In this document: positions 44,035-56,667 of the stretch, in pieces
How the letters are laid out: the number at the start of each line of letters is the position of its first letter
Numbering within the stretch: the stretch's first letter is position 1
Assembly: GCA_030762935.1 (NCBI GenBank)
Contig: CM060883.1
Coordinates: 50,905,001-50,969,000, forward strand
DNA: 64,000 nucleotides
Direction of reading: 5' to 3'
Origin: Hymenopus coronatus
Taxonomy: Eukaryota > Arthropoda > Insecta > Mantodea > Hymenopodidae
Notes under the pieces: generated by a model
What the model was told of the DNA's origin: nothing
What the model saw: only the letters and a program-made list of their open reading frames with translations
Database searches by the model: none
Position numbers and translations under genes: made by a program

Positions 44035-45110
44035 ACTCTGGCGGTACCAGAAGTACCCAACCTGGCGTATAGATAGCGGTGGTTGTTTCAAAGAACAACA
44101 ATAATAAAAAGTACCAACTTTAGAGAGCTTAAGCTTGAAGTTTGACAGTTTTACATTGTTTAGCATTTGCTTGATAACCATCATTAGAGAATGCTCTCAG
44201 CGAATTTGTAAACATGGATAAAACTGGTCATCGTTATGCGATACAATACTTTCATTTGAAAGGACTTAGTCCAATATTAAAGCTGAGTTAGATTCCACTT
44301 TGGGGGAGTCTACTCCTTTGTTTACAACAGTGAAATATTGGGTGGCACAGTTTAAGCGCAGCCGTACGAGCTGCCAAGACGAACATCTAGTGATCGACCA
44401 AATGAGGTTAGCAGTCCAGAAATTGTAAAGAGAATCCACAAAATAGTAGTGGATGAACGTCTACTGATAGTGCGCAAGCTAGCAGGCATTGCAGGCACTT
44501 CAAAAAGTTGTTTACATCGCATACTGACTGAAAATTTGAATATGAGAAAGTTGTGTTTTAGATGGGTGGCTCGTTTGCTCACAATAGAACAAAAACATCG
44601 TCGTGAGGATGTTTGGCAATGTTTCACTGCAATAAAACTAAGTTTTTGCATCTATTCCTAATAGTGGATAGAACTTGAACCGTCACTTCACACCTGAGAC
44701 GAAGGAACAGTCAAAAACAGTGGTTTGGAAAGGGAGAATCGAATAACGAAATCGAGCAAAAAAGGCTTCATTTAGCAAAAAAGAAAGCTTTGTTTCATCA
44801 CGACAATGCACCAGTTCATAAATCCATTATTGCCATAGCCAAAATCAATGAGTTAAAGTCCAAATTGCTTCCTCATGCAGATTTAGCCCTCTCTGATTAT
44901 TTACTGTTTCCAAACTTGAAGAAATGACTTGGTAGTAGAAGACTTGCCAACAATGAAGAGATGGAGTCTGCAGTTGATGACTATTTTGCAAACCTCGATA
45001 GTTGTCGCTATAAACAGGGTATCGAAGCTATTGAACATCGCTGGGAAAAGTGTATCGAGCTGAAAGGAGATTATGCAGACAAATAAAGATGTATTTTTGT
45101 GTTTTTTGTG
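44035..45110 (+). pseudogene. Mariner transposase gene, decayed
   Basis: Left end strings CCAGAAGTACCCAACC match the 58.2-kb copy. In several frames: MDKTGHRYAIQYFHLKGLSP (44216), then SSPEIVKRIHKIVVDERLLI, RKLAGIAGTSKSCLHRILTE (HTH, 44470), NLNMRKLCFRWVARLLTIEQ; after a deletion of the first catalytic site region, LHLAKKKALFHHDNAPVHKS (second Asp, about 44800) and HRWEKCIELKGDYADK at the end. The third Asp region is partly lost (ALSDYLLFPNLKK). Same lineage as the 58.2-kb copy but clearly more eroded. Confidence 0.85.
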
Positions 45111-45416
45111 TCAGCCCTCGTGCAAGCATGGTTGAAAGCTACAGTAATTATTTTATACCTATTACTGCCTGAGGCCAGTTCTTCATTCTGCCGATAATTT
45201 GCCGATAAAAGCAATGCGCGGAATTTCTAAACACTGTTTCTACAATCCCTATATTTTCCGATAAGTTTTCTAGCAGTTGGAGTAACCGATACAGCTATCC
45301 CCCAATATAACTTAAACAAGCTTTCACGTTCATGACTGACAATTCTTATCACTAGCAGTAATAATCAAGCCAAAATTATAACATGTTTGGCATAATAGGA
45401 AAATAACTAAGCATAT

Positions 45417-45455
<39 letters not shown>

Positions 45456-45667
45456 CGAGTGAGAGACAAAACTTATTTCCATACATTGGATGAAAACAAC
45501 ATTTTAAATTTTGTTTTAAGCTTTAAGACTGTGGGTTACCCAACGTTACATGGATGGTTTAAGCTCAAATGACATTTTAATAAATGTCATATACTTGCTG
45601 CCGTTCTTTATACAATTGTTGTAAATCATGGACCATGTCATGGCTAGTTCTCCCTCATTACCTTATA
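45111..45667. other. Unrecognised sequence with a (GA)n microsatellite
   Basis: (GA)n at about 45418-45468 with few interruptions; nothing else recognised. Confidence 0.5.
45418..45468. repeat. (GA)n microsatellite
   Basis: About 20 GA units with AAA and CGA interruptions; not linked to a recognised SINE. Confidence 0.9.
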
Positions 45668-45970
45668 ATTGCAACTTCCAGCAGTTCAAATGGTTACCAT
45701 GCTAACTTCATATACCCAAGGCCGCGGGTTCAAACCTGGCGGAGGACGATGGATGTTTTCGGGCGTACAAATCCTTAGCATGGCTTCCCTCGGAGGGGAA
45801 GTAAAGCCGTTGGTCTTATATCGTAGGTTTACGGCAAGTAAAGGAACCTCAAGTCTGATAAATAGGCCTCTGAGCAAAATTAAGCGCTCTTTAACACCAA
45901 CTAAAGAGTGGGACGCTGAGAACCACAGCAGTTAAAGCGCGTCTATAAATAAAACTCCATTTCCATTTTC
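45668..45970 (+). mobile_element. SINE F5, full copy
   Basis: GCAGTTCAAATGGTTACCAT, CCAAGGCCGCGGGTTCAAAC (box B), TCCTTAGCATGGCTTCCCTC, GGTTTACGGCAAGTAAAGGA, AATAGGCCTCTGAGCAAAAT and TATAAATAAAACTCCATTTC. Opposite in direction to the copy 1.7 kb upstream. Confidence 0.85.
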
Positions 45971-46085
45971 CAACAGTTCAGCTACTCCTGATAAGTTGAT
46001 AACAAATGAAAAATCCAAATATTAATCTCTTGCAAATATGTTGATTTTTTTTACATTGAATTGCTGATTGATCAATTAAAAAAAA

Positions 46086-46195
46086 TATGTTATTTTACTT
46101 TCTCTACGCGTACTATGTACGTAGAGGATATGGTAGATATATATTGTATTGCACCCAAAATTGGGTACCAAGACTTCACCAGAAACCATTAGGTT
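46086..46195 (+). mobile_element. HINE-like 5'-end fragment
   Basis: ATTTTACTTTCTCTACGCGT, palindrome GTACTATGTACGTAG and GTATTGCACCCAAAATTGG. Confidence 0.78.
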
Positions 46196-47469
46196 GGACC
46201 TGGAAAGCCGTTGAAGCTGACTTTCATTAATAAATTTACAGTACGAACTCGAAGACTTTTAAAGCATATGTTTTATATGTACCTTTTTTTTTTTTTTTTT
46301 ATGTCAGGAATCTATCCCCAAACGTTGTAAATGTATTTTTGTATCATTCTGCACATTTCATGGTCAATGCTAGAGAGGGTATAATAAATACGTTAATTCG
46401 CGGTTCGTCATTTTGTAAGGCAGTAAAAACGATAATTATTTTTTGTTGGTGTTGTTCTAGTTATTAAGATTATCACTGAGAAATAAACATACGTTCTTGT
46501 GAGCTTTTGTAGGCATCAGATACAATTAAATAATGTCGTGAAATGGTGCAGAATTTTGAATTCTAATTTTCGTCTTGTGTCAAATTTTCAGTGTTTAGTT
46601 TCGTCTATGCCTATAACGAACCATCTACCCATCTTCCTCCTACCCTAGCTACTTTTTATGACATCAGCAATTTCTGAGATGTAGGTAGTGATGGTTGGAA
46701 ATGCTCAATACTTTTGCAGTTCTTTTAAAGCCCTGTCGAGCTTCAGTTGTTACACGCTACTGGAAGGAAAAATATATCATTTTAAGGATAATGCAACGCC
46801 CAGTTAGGATAAAAGGTGTTTGGTAGCTAGTTTTGCGAAGGCCTTGACTATAATGAAGTACATAGAGAATAATCCTTTGTAGGAATAAATCTATGGTGCA
46901 GAGTCTAAGCAGCAAATTCTGAAGTTAAAGGGAGAATTTGTTTCATAATTAGTAAAGATAAAAGGGCATTACAAATTATATGTCAATAACAATCCATAAA
47001 CAAATGCAATTGAATGTGAAAGCATGACGTGTCACATAAGTTTTGGCTGTTATTATTGTGCTTGCAAATCAACTGTGAAGGTGTGCCCAAGTAGCTCTGC
47101 GGCTTCATTTATTTAAATAGTACATTTATAAACTTTTATGAGGCTCAAGATTACTAATAATGCATCAATATCAATAAAAATCTGAAAAAAGAGCTTAGAA
47201 TTGAGCACATGGCTGCTGATCACAGAATTAGTATAGTAGTAGATAAAATCAAATGAATATATATATAGTCGAGTTCCAGCTCGTGGACCCTGAAAGGAAT
47301 ACGTACACAACACACATACATGAATACAGATAAAGTGGCAAATGCAAATATATACGCTGTTGAAGAATAATATGCAGCCTATCTTAATATAGTAGTGCTC
47401 GTGCCAATTCCGTGTCCAAATCTGATCACGCTGTTTCACTTTCTGAAGAAGAGTGTCGTCAGTTGGCGG
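46196..47469. other. Unrecognised intron sequence
   Basis: T19 at 46287-46305. An open frame on - at 47113-47472 has no recognisable content. Confidence 0.4.
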
Positions 47470-47640
47470 CATGACTCATAAACGAAAAGCTCATTAAATG
47501 CCAAAGTTGGTACCTATTCAAGTCAGTATCTTCCAAGATGCGACACAAAGATTTTCAAGAAAAATCCTCACCCCCACTACTGTGTAGGACGTGTATTATT
47601 TTTCGACAATTTTGATTTTCTCAAAATCAGCTTTAACAAT
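47470..47640 (+). mobile_element. HINE-like middle fragment
   Basis: GACTCATAAACGAAAAGCTC, AAATGCCAAAGTTGG, ATCTTCCAAGATGCGACACA and ATTTTGATTTTCTCAAAATC. It abuts the transposase relic that follows. Confidence 0.72.
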
Positions 47641-48075
47641 TCTCCCCCAAGAAAAATGTATTCTCTCTTTCCGAATGACAGCAATTTCCTAGCTATTAGC
47701 ACTCGTTTCTCCTGAACATAAATATCGTGTATTATTCTTCGTTTAGCGGCAGCATCAAAATCATCGATTTGCACAACAGTCAGTATGTTCTGGTCTAGTT
47801 TTTCTTCTTTTTCCAGGAGTGCTCAACACACTAGTTCCTCCTCTTGACCGCAGCTTTTTCTTCTTCTTACGAATTCTCTTTATCATTTGCATGGATATAC
47901 CAGTATAATATGCAGCCCACTGTGTAACTTGTGCCACTGGATATAAATACTGTTTATTCAGAGTTTTATCACATGTATCTGTAACGAACGCTACCTATAC
48001 TTTTACGCTCTTCTGAATGCACTACCTTACAATTCTAACTTCAGACATGGTGAAAAGAATCTTCTCACAGCATTG
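47641..48075 (-). pseudogene. DDE_3-type transposase N-terminal relic
   Basis: On -, IQIDDFDAAAKRRIIHDIYV, then QEKRVLIARKLL (47774 to about 47690) matches DDFDLCAVRRTINEFYIHET of the 36-kb relic. Upstream on -, a basic stretch (KRIRKKKKKLRSRGGTSVLS, with frame breaks) lies where the HTH is expected. The protein is truncated at the fusion with HINE-like sequence at 47640. Confidence 0.6.
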
Positions 48076-48367
48076 AACTACTTCTGCAAAGTGGGCTAAA
48101 CTAGATTAATACTCATATCTGCAGTAATGATTACTGCATAACAGCTCGGCGGGTAACCAAATATCGCTTTCTCCTGTCCCCACACACCTCATTCTTCGGG
48201 GCTCACAAGCCCAGAACACAACATTATCACATCAGATTATTTTTTTAAATTAAACATTGCATTGTTCTGTAAATCAATTGTTTTCATCCTTTCACTGCTT
48301 AAAGCTTTCCATCGGTTATTCGAAAAATGCTTCATGCTGAAGACTCCGCCTCTAGTCCGAGTTTTGC
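48076..48367. other. Unrecognised intron sequence
   Basis: No feature recognised. Confidence 0.4.
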
Positions 48368-49216
48368 TGTGTTACTTTCTCTAGTCCGTATGCACAATGC
48401 ATATATGGATGGAGAAGGTACTGCATTCCACCCGAAAATTAGATATCGAAATTTCACCGAAAATGCATGTATTGAGATACCCCGAAAAGAAAAAAAGAAA
48501 AAAAAATAGAAAATGTCCGTGTGTGTGTGTGTATGTGTGTGTGTGTGATTTAAATACCGAACTTAGTGTTAACGTTCAGTGTCTTCCAAGGATGCGACAC
48601 GAAGATTTTCAGGAAAATCCCCCCACTACAAACTGCACTTTACATGAAATTTTTTGAATTTTTTTTTTCAAATATGGCTCTAACGATTTTGATTAAAATA
48701 CTGTATATTAAAAATCTTTACATCACAAATAAAATGTATATCTTGAATTTTCTGGGAATATCCGCTGAATACCTCTTCATTATGGATGAGTAACATAATT
48801 TTGCATAACTGTTAAACCGTAAGGGATAGACAAAAACTTAAAATGCAAAAAATATAGATCTGTTAAGACACATAATTTATGTCGTATATATATTATTTAT
48901 TTATTTTGTAAGAGCTGACCATTTTTAGATATTCCTTGTTATTGTTCAAGTTTAAACTACCTAGCTTTTCTCAAAAGGGACCGATCATGCAAATGGAACC
49001 GAACCTCAATTTTTTTTCACATAGCGACCAGCTTTTAAAAGATTTGGCTATCGCTTTAGCCTAATGTATTTCCTTATTTCCCTTCTACTTACAAGGAAGC
49101 AAGTATTAAGACCAATTCTAATGTTTATCTCGATTAGAGTGATGTAGATAAAAGAATAATCTAGTTTTATATGGAACAGTTAGAGAAAGTTATGTGAATG
49201 GAACACATCAGATTTT
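48368..49216 (+). mobile_element. HINE-like element, full length reference copy
   Basis: 5' TGTTACTTTCTCTAGTCCGT with palindrome ATGCACAATGCAT; GTGTGTGTGT at 48520-48547; 3' AGAGAAAGTTATGTGAATGG then AACACATCAGATTTTTAAA. Confidence 0.87.
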
Positions 49217-50085
49217 TAAACTCGTATTAGTTACGGAAGGGCTGAGGAGCGCAGATCTGTCAGGGAAATGTTTGTTAGAATTGCGAAGCGATGGGAGTGA
49301 ATTGTCCTAAGAGATGAAAACACGAGTTGTATTTGATAACACAACTCAGGGAAATGGACTATTAATAATTTGTAATATATAGGAAGGGAGATGGTTGTAA
49401 TACTTACATTAGTTCTCAAATGGTAGATGATGCATTCGACCATGTTTATTTACTTCTGAATTTTGATATGGCCGTCCGTGGTTACACCCAATGTAAGAAT
49501 ATCGATGGCAATAATAGAAATAGGGAACGAATATTATATCTCAGCTTTTAATGAGTAATATATGAAATGGAAACAAACGTTATTTTGTTTGAGGCTGTTA
49601 CACTCATCTCGCACATAAGAAATACAAATAATGAGTATTTTCACTCATATTATGAGCTGGATAACATTTTAAATAAACATTGTAACTGAATTAATTGAAA
49701 GTACAATTGTGGAACTGAAAGTTATTAAAAGTGAGGTTGGCTACCTGGATGGTCACCTTGTTACCAATAACAAAGATTAAACAAACGAACGAAGGAGTGC
49801 GAAAAGATTTCAAAGAAATGAACATCAGCTGCGATAAGATGTTTCGATAATATCGTTCCAGTCAGATGACGCGATTGGTTGAAACTCGTCCATTCCATTG
49901 GCACTTTGATAGTGGAGCTGAATTGTCATTCGAAATAAGCAAGACATTGGGCAAGTCATTGGGATTCAATAAGTAAGTATTTGTGTTTCAACATAGATGG
50001 TGTTGCTAAGGCAAGTTGTGTTACTATGGTAATGTAATTTGTATACGTCGCCAAAACAATTGTGTACTGATTTATTGGCTAGTTT
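49217..50085. other. Unrecognised intron sequence
   Basis: No gene or repeat seen; may include the 5' end of the following mariner relic. Confidence 0.4.
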
Positions 50086-50089
50086 AGAT

Positions 50090-50990
50090 TTGGCAGGCAT
50101 TTCACTTAGTCGTTTAACCTGTTTTCGCAATAGAAAAAAGTGAATTATCGTTCAGCGATTCTTTTTTTACTTTTGAATGGGAAAACTTGTGAGGAGATGA
50201 AAGCGAAATTGGATGTTGTTTATGGGGACCGTTCGCCATCTATGTCAAATTAGATAATTATTGTTTCAACGACTTTAAATGTGGTTGAACAGCCGTTTTT
50301 GATGAAGAGCGGGCAGGGCACCAGGAGACGTGGTAATCGAAAAAGTAATTGAAAATGCCCTCGATATTATTATTGCCGATCTTCGACGAAAATTAGCGAA
50401 GTGGGCCAGATCATAGGTGTCGATGAGAATGACGCTTCATATTTGCATGATAAATTGGAGGTGAAAAAGTTGGCTCGATGAGTACCACGATTGCTCATAA
50501 TAAACAACAAGCGGGAACCACTTTCAACTTCAAAGCTGTGTTTGGATCTATTTTAGCAAATCTGAAGAATTTTTTGCGTCGAGTTATCACGTCGACGAGA
50601 TCTGGATTCATCATAAATTCATTATACTCCAGAAACCAAGCAATAGTCAAAAATGGATTGTTTCTGGTGAAGACAAAGAAAGTCCCATCAGTCGAAAAAT
50701 GATGGAACTATTTTTGGGATGCGTTACGTGTCATGCGCATCGACTTCTTGGAAAACAGAGAAACGATTACTGGGCAATACTACAGTCAGTTATTAGTCCG
50801 GCTCGACAAGAAGTTTAAGGAGACAGAAAATTATGTCTCATCACGACAACCTCCAGCCTAGGAATGGGGAGCTGCTTCAAGAAGGACAGTATGCATTGTT
50901 GTCAACCGCACGGTCTAAACGTCACATTTGCAGTTTTCGGCGTTATCTGTACGGTGTACGGTTGGAACATTGGGACCAACCGCAGTAAAT
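50090..50990 (+). pseudogene. Mariner-like transposase relic
   Basis: In changing frames: FLRRVITSTRSGFIINSLYS (50570; family FLxxIVTxDETWxHHxxP, first catalytic Asp lost), then WNYFWDALRVMRIDFLENRE and TITGQYYSQLLVRLDKKFKE (50705-50820), matching VFWDxxGIIxxDxLxxxxTINGxYYxxLLxRL of mariner. The HDNARPH motif is recognisable only as SRQPPA. Highly decayed, of a different lineage from the 44/58-kb pair. Confidence 0.65.
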
Positions 50991-51152
50991 ATCTGCGATA
51001 TTGGAAAATTTTTAGTCCTTGATTATCCCTACACCATCTAAAGGACTTACTACCGATGTGACAGTTTTTTTACAAGTAGGCTGTTTGGAATAAAATATGA
51101 CAACTTTGGAGACCCATTATTGCTATTGCATACTCTCCTCAAGCTGAAAGAG

Positions 51153-51376
51153 GGCCGCGCCGTGACCACTCGCCTCGTACCTAGACAGCCCGGTTTCGAA
51201 CCCAAACGATCGCATGAGAGATTTGTGGTAGACAAAGCGGCGCTGGGTCGGGTTTTCCTGTTTCCCCCATCATCGCATTCTACCGGTGCTTCATCTTCAT
51301 TCATGTATCATCAGCATCACCGCCTGCGGTGCCATAAGTAGTTAAAGCGGGCGTTAAACACTACAAAAAAAAAAAG
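51153..51376 (+). mobile_element. SINE F1 copy with A tail
   Basis: GGCCGCGCCGTGACCACTCG, CAGCCCGGTTTCGAACCCAA (box B), ATCGCATTCTACCGGTGCTT, CCTGCGGTGCCATAAGTAGT, GCGGGCGTTAAACACTAC, then A11. Box A is deleted. Confidence 0.82.
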
Positions 51377-53800
51377 CCGAAAAGAGCGTTGGGGCATGTA
51401 GACGGATTCATTGATACCAGCTACAAACTACCCATAACTGTCTCCGTGACTCACAATGATGTGGCGATAATTGGTGGGGTGGGGGTAGGGAACCGACAAC
51501 GAATGCCGAACATGTGAAGATATCACTAATTCAAATGAAGTTGACGAGTTTGATGACGATTTTTTGGCATTTTAAGAGCGTGCGAAAGACTCCTTTTATG
51601 TGTGTGCTTTTTTTCCTTTCTTTTTTCAGTTTACTTTTTCGGTCCTAAGTTGCCACACTCGAATGCTGATCACTCCATTCAGAAATAATGTTCATTTTTA
51701 TTTGCCTCTACGGTTTTCTGATTGTCGAAGGTTGGAACACTGATGTTCATTCTCCTAGTTCCCATTGTACTAGAATCAGCTGTTTCACTCATCCCGGCTT
51801 ATCAAGGTGGCACATACTTTCAACCTGCAACTGCGCACTGATGCATAAATCTAGTTTATAATTATCTACTATTGAATAGCAAATAACAGATTGGTAGCCT
51901 CTTTTTGTGACACTTAAGTCAACTGTGCCAGACTGGATAGCATTCGTAGAGAGACTTAATACGGAGACAGGGGTGCCATAGTTTAATCTGGAGCGGATGA
52001 GAGATTAAAATAGACCAGTTTCGAAAATAGTTATTCGCACGTATATGTCGAGAAACCATAACCACTGTGAGGCTAGCAAGCTCTCTGAATTTCGTGTATA
52101 GCTCTCCTTCAAATTCTCTAATGGTTATCATGAATTAATTTGCACACAGATGAAGCTTTTAGTTTCCAGGGAATCTAAACACATAAAAGGTACGTGACCT
52201 TTTGTGCAAGTTGATGGTGCTATGGACGTAATTATTTGAATGTGAGGAGTGGAAATCCGTCTGAAGTTATGTGTTTCACATGAAGGAACCCTTTAGCATC
52301 AGCTGCTTTGCCATCCTGAATAAAAAAGTAATCCTCTTTCCAAGTATTATTGAAGCAATATTGTCATTCTACACAACACCTACTGCCACTGTGTATAGTT
52401 TGTTCTCAGTCGTGGTGACGAGTGAACGTCTACTGATATTTGGAAGGGGTATTGGATGGATGGGTTTGTTATGGTCCATCGGAGCTCAAACTCCCCGTGG
52501 CTGCTACAGCATATTCATCTGGGGTTGTCGCCGCTGAATTGCACAAACTGCAATATAGTTGCTATCCCCCCTTCCCATTTTCTAACGACCTGGCTCCTAC
52601 GATTTGGTTTTATTCTTAAAAACGAAGAAGTGACTTGCGGAAACAAAATGTAGATCAAATGAGGTCATCGGTGACACAGACGCATTCTGCAGACCTTAGC
52701 AATTTCTATTTTTCGAATGTTTAAAAAATGATAGAAACGTTGGGAAAAGTGAATATCCCTAACAGGACACTGCGACTGATTATTTCACATAATTAATTTA
52801 AATAATCACGAATTAATAACATAATATTTGATGATAATTTCGATAGTATAATAATAGGTATAAAAATGATGGTGGTACCAGGGAAATTACAGTAGTGTCG
52901 AGAATTCAAATGTATGACAGTGTATTTCTTTTGTATTTCCAACAAAATAGCCAAAGGTAAGGATATGATTTAAGTGCCGGCAGGTATAAACATATGGTAA
53001 GGATTGACCATGAGAGTCGTTCAGTCGCAGTTTAAGCGAACAATGACATTCCAGCAAAATAGTAAATGTGTAATGGTACTGACGGCCGTGTGATTGTCAA
53101 GAGGCCAAGCTGTTCACGCTTGGAAGTGCTGAGGTTTTCACCAGAGAACAAACCACCTTGTAAATTTTAGATTGTCAAAAATGTGTATCGTTGAAAGTGG
53201 TGGAAGTATATTTAGAGATGTAGAAACGAAAACGAACACAATCTCACGTAGTTATCCGAGAGCATTAGTTCTCGCTTCATTCTTCGTCCAGCAATGTAAG
53301 CTTAAATCAACTAGAAAAACCGCGTTGAAGCACTATGCGGTGATGCTTGTAATCTTTAAATTGAACAATAATTGTACTGCAAGAGTAATAAATGGCGAGC
53401 TCATTTCTTTCAAAGTAACAAAAAACAATAAACATCATCTCAAATCCTAAATTACCCCGGAACAGTAAGAGAACCCAACTTAATGAACTGGAATCGAATA
53501 TGCCTTCAACACTATGTTACGAAATACAATTTGTGTTTGAAAGACACACTAATTGAGCCGTCCTCGTCGTACTTACCTATTCGGTGTCTTCATCTTCTTC
53601 ATGGTTACTAGAAATAAAGTTTGTTCTCTGAGTAATATTGTTACACGTCTTTACATTGTCTCTTTATCATAATATTGTTTTCTGCTGCCCTCGGTATTTA
53701 AAAACACATCTTTCAACAAAGGACTTTCCCAGATTTTAATTTTCGTTTAAGTTGAAGACAAACCTATTCTCCGGAATATAAACAAGGTACAGCAGTATAC
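51377..53800. other. Unrecognised sequence, 2.4 kb
   Basis: The longest stretch without a recognised element. Open frames at 52271-52537 and 53172-53450 (+) lack domains, splice context or repeats that would support them. It may be unique intron. Confidence 0.4.
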
Positions 53801-53805
53801 CAACA

Positions 53806-53935
53806 TGGTAGCAGAGTTCGTTAAGGCACACATAAACAGGAGGTCTACGGTTCAAATCCCACCAGGAATGTCCTCCCGGACAGGTTTTTCCAGGTTCTTC
53901 TCAGTCCTCTGAAGTGGTTAATGCCGCGGAAGTAC
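53806..53935 (+). mobile_element. tRNA-like SINE fragment (unassigned group)
   Basis: TGGTAGCAGAGTTCGTTAAG (box A-like), GGTCTACGGTTCAAATCCCA (box B), then CCTCCCGGACAGGTTTTTCC and CTTCTCAGTCCTCTG. Confidence 0.5.
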
Positions 53936-53989
53936 TTTTAACTTATACTTGATACGTTTCCTTCCTAGTTTTCCTTTTATTTTTTATTT

Positions 53990-54236
53990 TTTTAATTGTT
54001 GTAGCGTTTAATGCCCGTTTTACTACAATGGCACCGCAAGCGATGACAATGATGACACATGGAATAAAGATGGAGCACCGGTGGAATGCCATGGTGAGGG
54101 AAAACCAGAGAGCCCGGAGAAAAACCGCCTCTACGTCGCTTTGTACACGCAAATCCCACATGCGGTTGCCTGGAGATCGGACCCGGGTCATCTTGGTGAG
54201 AGGCGAGTAGTCTAACTATTCGGCCTTGACGTGGCT
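53990..54236 (-). mobile_element. SINE F1, full copy
   Basis: On -: AGCCACGTCAAGGCCGAATA (box A altered), TGACCCGGGTCCGATCTCCA (box B), GGTTTTTCTCCGGGCTCTCT, ATTCCACCGGTGCTCCATC, GGTGCCATTGTAGTAAAACG and GGCATTAAACGCTACAAC. Confidence 0.85.
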
Positions 54237-54261
54237 AGATTTCCTTTCGAGATAACATTTC

Positions 54262-54328
54262 ATTACATGTATCATCATTTTCGACCGTCTGTAGTGCCGT
54301 ATATAAAAGAACGGGCGATAAACGCTAT
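54262..54328 (+). mobile_element. SINE F1 tail fragment
   Basis: CATTACATGTATCATCATTT, TCTGTAGTGCCGTATATAAA and GGGCGATAAACGCTATTTTT are the F1 3' end; it lies 26 bp from the preceding F1 copy, in the opposite direction. Confidence 0.65.
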
Positions 54329-54333
54329 TTTTA

Positions 54334-54864
54334 AAAAATCTGATGTGATATATTCACAAGGCTTTCTCTATCTTCAATAAAACTATTCTTACACAATTCT
54401 ATTCTTGTCTACTTCATGTTAACCGAGATAGATGTTTTTATTACATATTTCCCTGTAGGTACAATAACCAAAGGGGAATAGACACAGGCGATAGTTAAAT
54501 GTTTTAAGAGCTGATCGCTATATGATGAATTTGAGGTCCTATTCTCTTTAAATGAAAAAGGAGGAAAAACGACTTCTACTTGAGATAAGTACAAGTTAAA
54601 GAAAATTTAAACCAATGATATGGAATATCTCGGAAGTGGTTAACTAAAAATATGCTTTTAACATAAATGAGCTATAACGTGATCTAAATTTTCAGAATGA
54701 AGATTACTTTATGTACTACCTTTCTCATGTAAAAGATAGCTTGGGGCAGGGAGATTTCTTGAAAACCTGCATGTTTCGTTCCTGGAAGGCATTCGACTTG
54801 AATACCAAGTTTGGTGTTTAATCCACCTTTTGTTTTTGAGTAATGCTCTTTCTGTCTCTACACA

Positions 54865-54898
<34 letters not shown>

Positions 54899-55034
54899 AA
54901 CCTTTTTTAAAACGCTTTTTGGTAGGAAGTGATGAATCAAAGGTGTATTTCTGATGAAATCTCTATATCGAATTTTTGAGTGCCTATAATGCTTTCCCTA
55001 CTTAGTATAGGTGGGTAGTAAATAACGTAAAAAT
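54334..55034 (-). mobile_element. HINE-like element, internally reduced
   Basis: AAATCTGATGTGATATATTC to CCTACTTAGTATAGGTGGGT then AACGTAAAAA. (CA)n at 54862-54884 then CGCGCG. The middle around the CCAGAATGAAG block is shortened. Confidence 0.8.
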
Positions 55035-55835
55035 CTGACGTGTTCCATTCACATGACTTTCTCTACATCCCTGTAACAAATTGTTAAAAAGCATATTCTT
55101 CTATCCACTTTATGGTAATCGGGATAAACATTAGCAGAAATTGTCTTAAATACTTGCTTCCTTGTAAGTAGAAGGGAAATAAGGGAATGCACTAGGTTAA
55201 AACGATAGTCAAATGTTTTAAAAGCTGGTTGAAATCCATTTCAATGTATATCCAGGAATTTACAAATTTCCATGCAAATTTCCATAATATCTCCGAAATG
55301 GCCAACTCCACGAAGAAAACGTACATGACATAAATTGAGTGTTTTAACGAGATCTACATATTTATGTAGTAAGTTTTTGTCTATCACTTAGGGTGTTGCA
55401 GTTACACACAATTCAGCAAAATTCGTCCAGAATAAAGAGATCTTTAGAGCTATTCCCAAAAGATTACGATATACATTTTATTGGCCATGTAAATATCTTT
55501 AAAATATGGCATTTTAATCAAAATCGTTAGAGCCATTTTCGAGAAAATCAAAGTTTACGAATTTTTTCCCATGTAAATGGTAGTTTTGGGTGGGGGGATT
55601 TTTCTCAAAATCTTCGTGTCACATCCCTGAAAGATACTAAAATTAAATACCAAGTTTGTTATTTTACCGTGCTCACAGACACACACACGGACATTTTTCC
55701 CAAAATGCTTTTCTTGGATACATGGGACCCTAAAACGTGTATTTCCGGCGAAATCTCGGTATCGAATTTTTTAGTGGAATGCAATATTTCTCTATACACT
55801 ATGTACGTAGTACGGGTAGAGAAAATAAAAATTAG
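55035..55835 (-). mobile_element. HINE-like element, full length, tandem to its neighbour
   Basis: TCTGACGTGTTCCATTCACA directly after the AAAAA of the previous copy; ends CACTATGTACGTAGTACGG then GTAGAGAAAATAAAAA. Confidence 0.85.
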
Positions 55836-56665
55836 GGTTGAATACCTACCAAAAGTATCGATGTCTGTCTGTTTCGCAAATAAACATTCATTCCGACTAG
55901 AGAGTGAAACTGGCCAAATGTTATACATTAGAAGTTTTAGAATAAGAATTGGAAATTCTATAATAGATAATTATAAGCAAATAAACAAGACATGCAGCAA
56001 GGAATGGCACCGTTAAATACGACTAAAAAAGTATCCGTGTGCCATTTAAAACTTCTTTCTTAAAGTTCAAAAATAGGTTTCGCTTAAAAGTCATGCTGAA
56101 CTAATTCGCTGTAATGATGTACTTCCTGTGCTGTAAAATGCACAAAATAAAACCACCGAGCATGAAAAAAAGGTAAATCACGCAAGTCCAGGTAACCTTG
56201 AAGACAGATGCATAAAAAATGCACTTCGGAGACAAAACAAAAAGCTGACATAATCAAAACAAAACCTTTGGATGCTCAGGAATGCTGTCAGATAAAAGAA
56301 ACATTCAAGAAACCTCACTGAGTGGATTAAATTAAAAGAAAAACAAACAAAAAAAAACTTCTCATTAAGTTTGAGAACTACTGCACCGTATTTCTTTCTT
56401 TAGGTACTTGAAATTGCCTTTATAAACGGATACGTTAAAGAGCTCCAGAAGCGCATGCGCGGATCGATTTATAGTTTGGTTAAAAACATTTGGGAGCCCA
56501 GTGGAAGAAAACAACAAGGAAGTTGCGTAGCTGTAGGATTGCTCACCCAAAGTCCCGACACACGTAACCGACCTGGGCACAAGCAACCGGTTTTCAAAAT
56601 ACTCTAACCGAAGAATACAAGTCTATTTTGGCAATACTTTATTTGTTTATTACTTCGTTTATAAC
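55836..56665. other. Unrecognised intron sequence
   Basis: No gene. 56400-56620 is GC-richer and may be a MITE or old exon-like sequence, without proof. Confidence 0.35.
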
Positions 56666-56667
56666 GT

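Noticed and set aside
47113..47472. 119-codon frame on -
   Set aside because: Low-complexity AT-rich residues with no domain; overlaps no supported feature.
52271..52537. 88-codon hydrophobic frame
   Set aside because: No homology that I recognise, no splice or start support; random frames of this length are expected in 64 kb.
53172..53450. 92-codon frame
   Set aside because: No recognisable motif; kept only as unassigned sequence.
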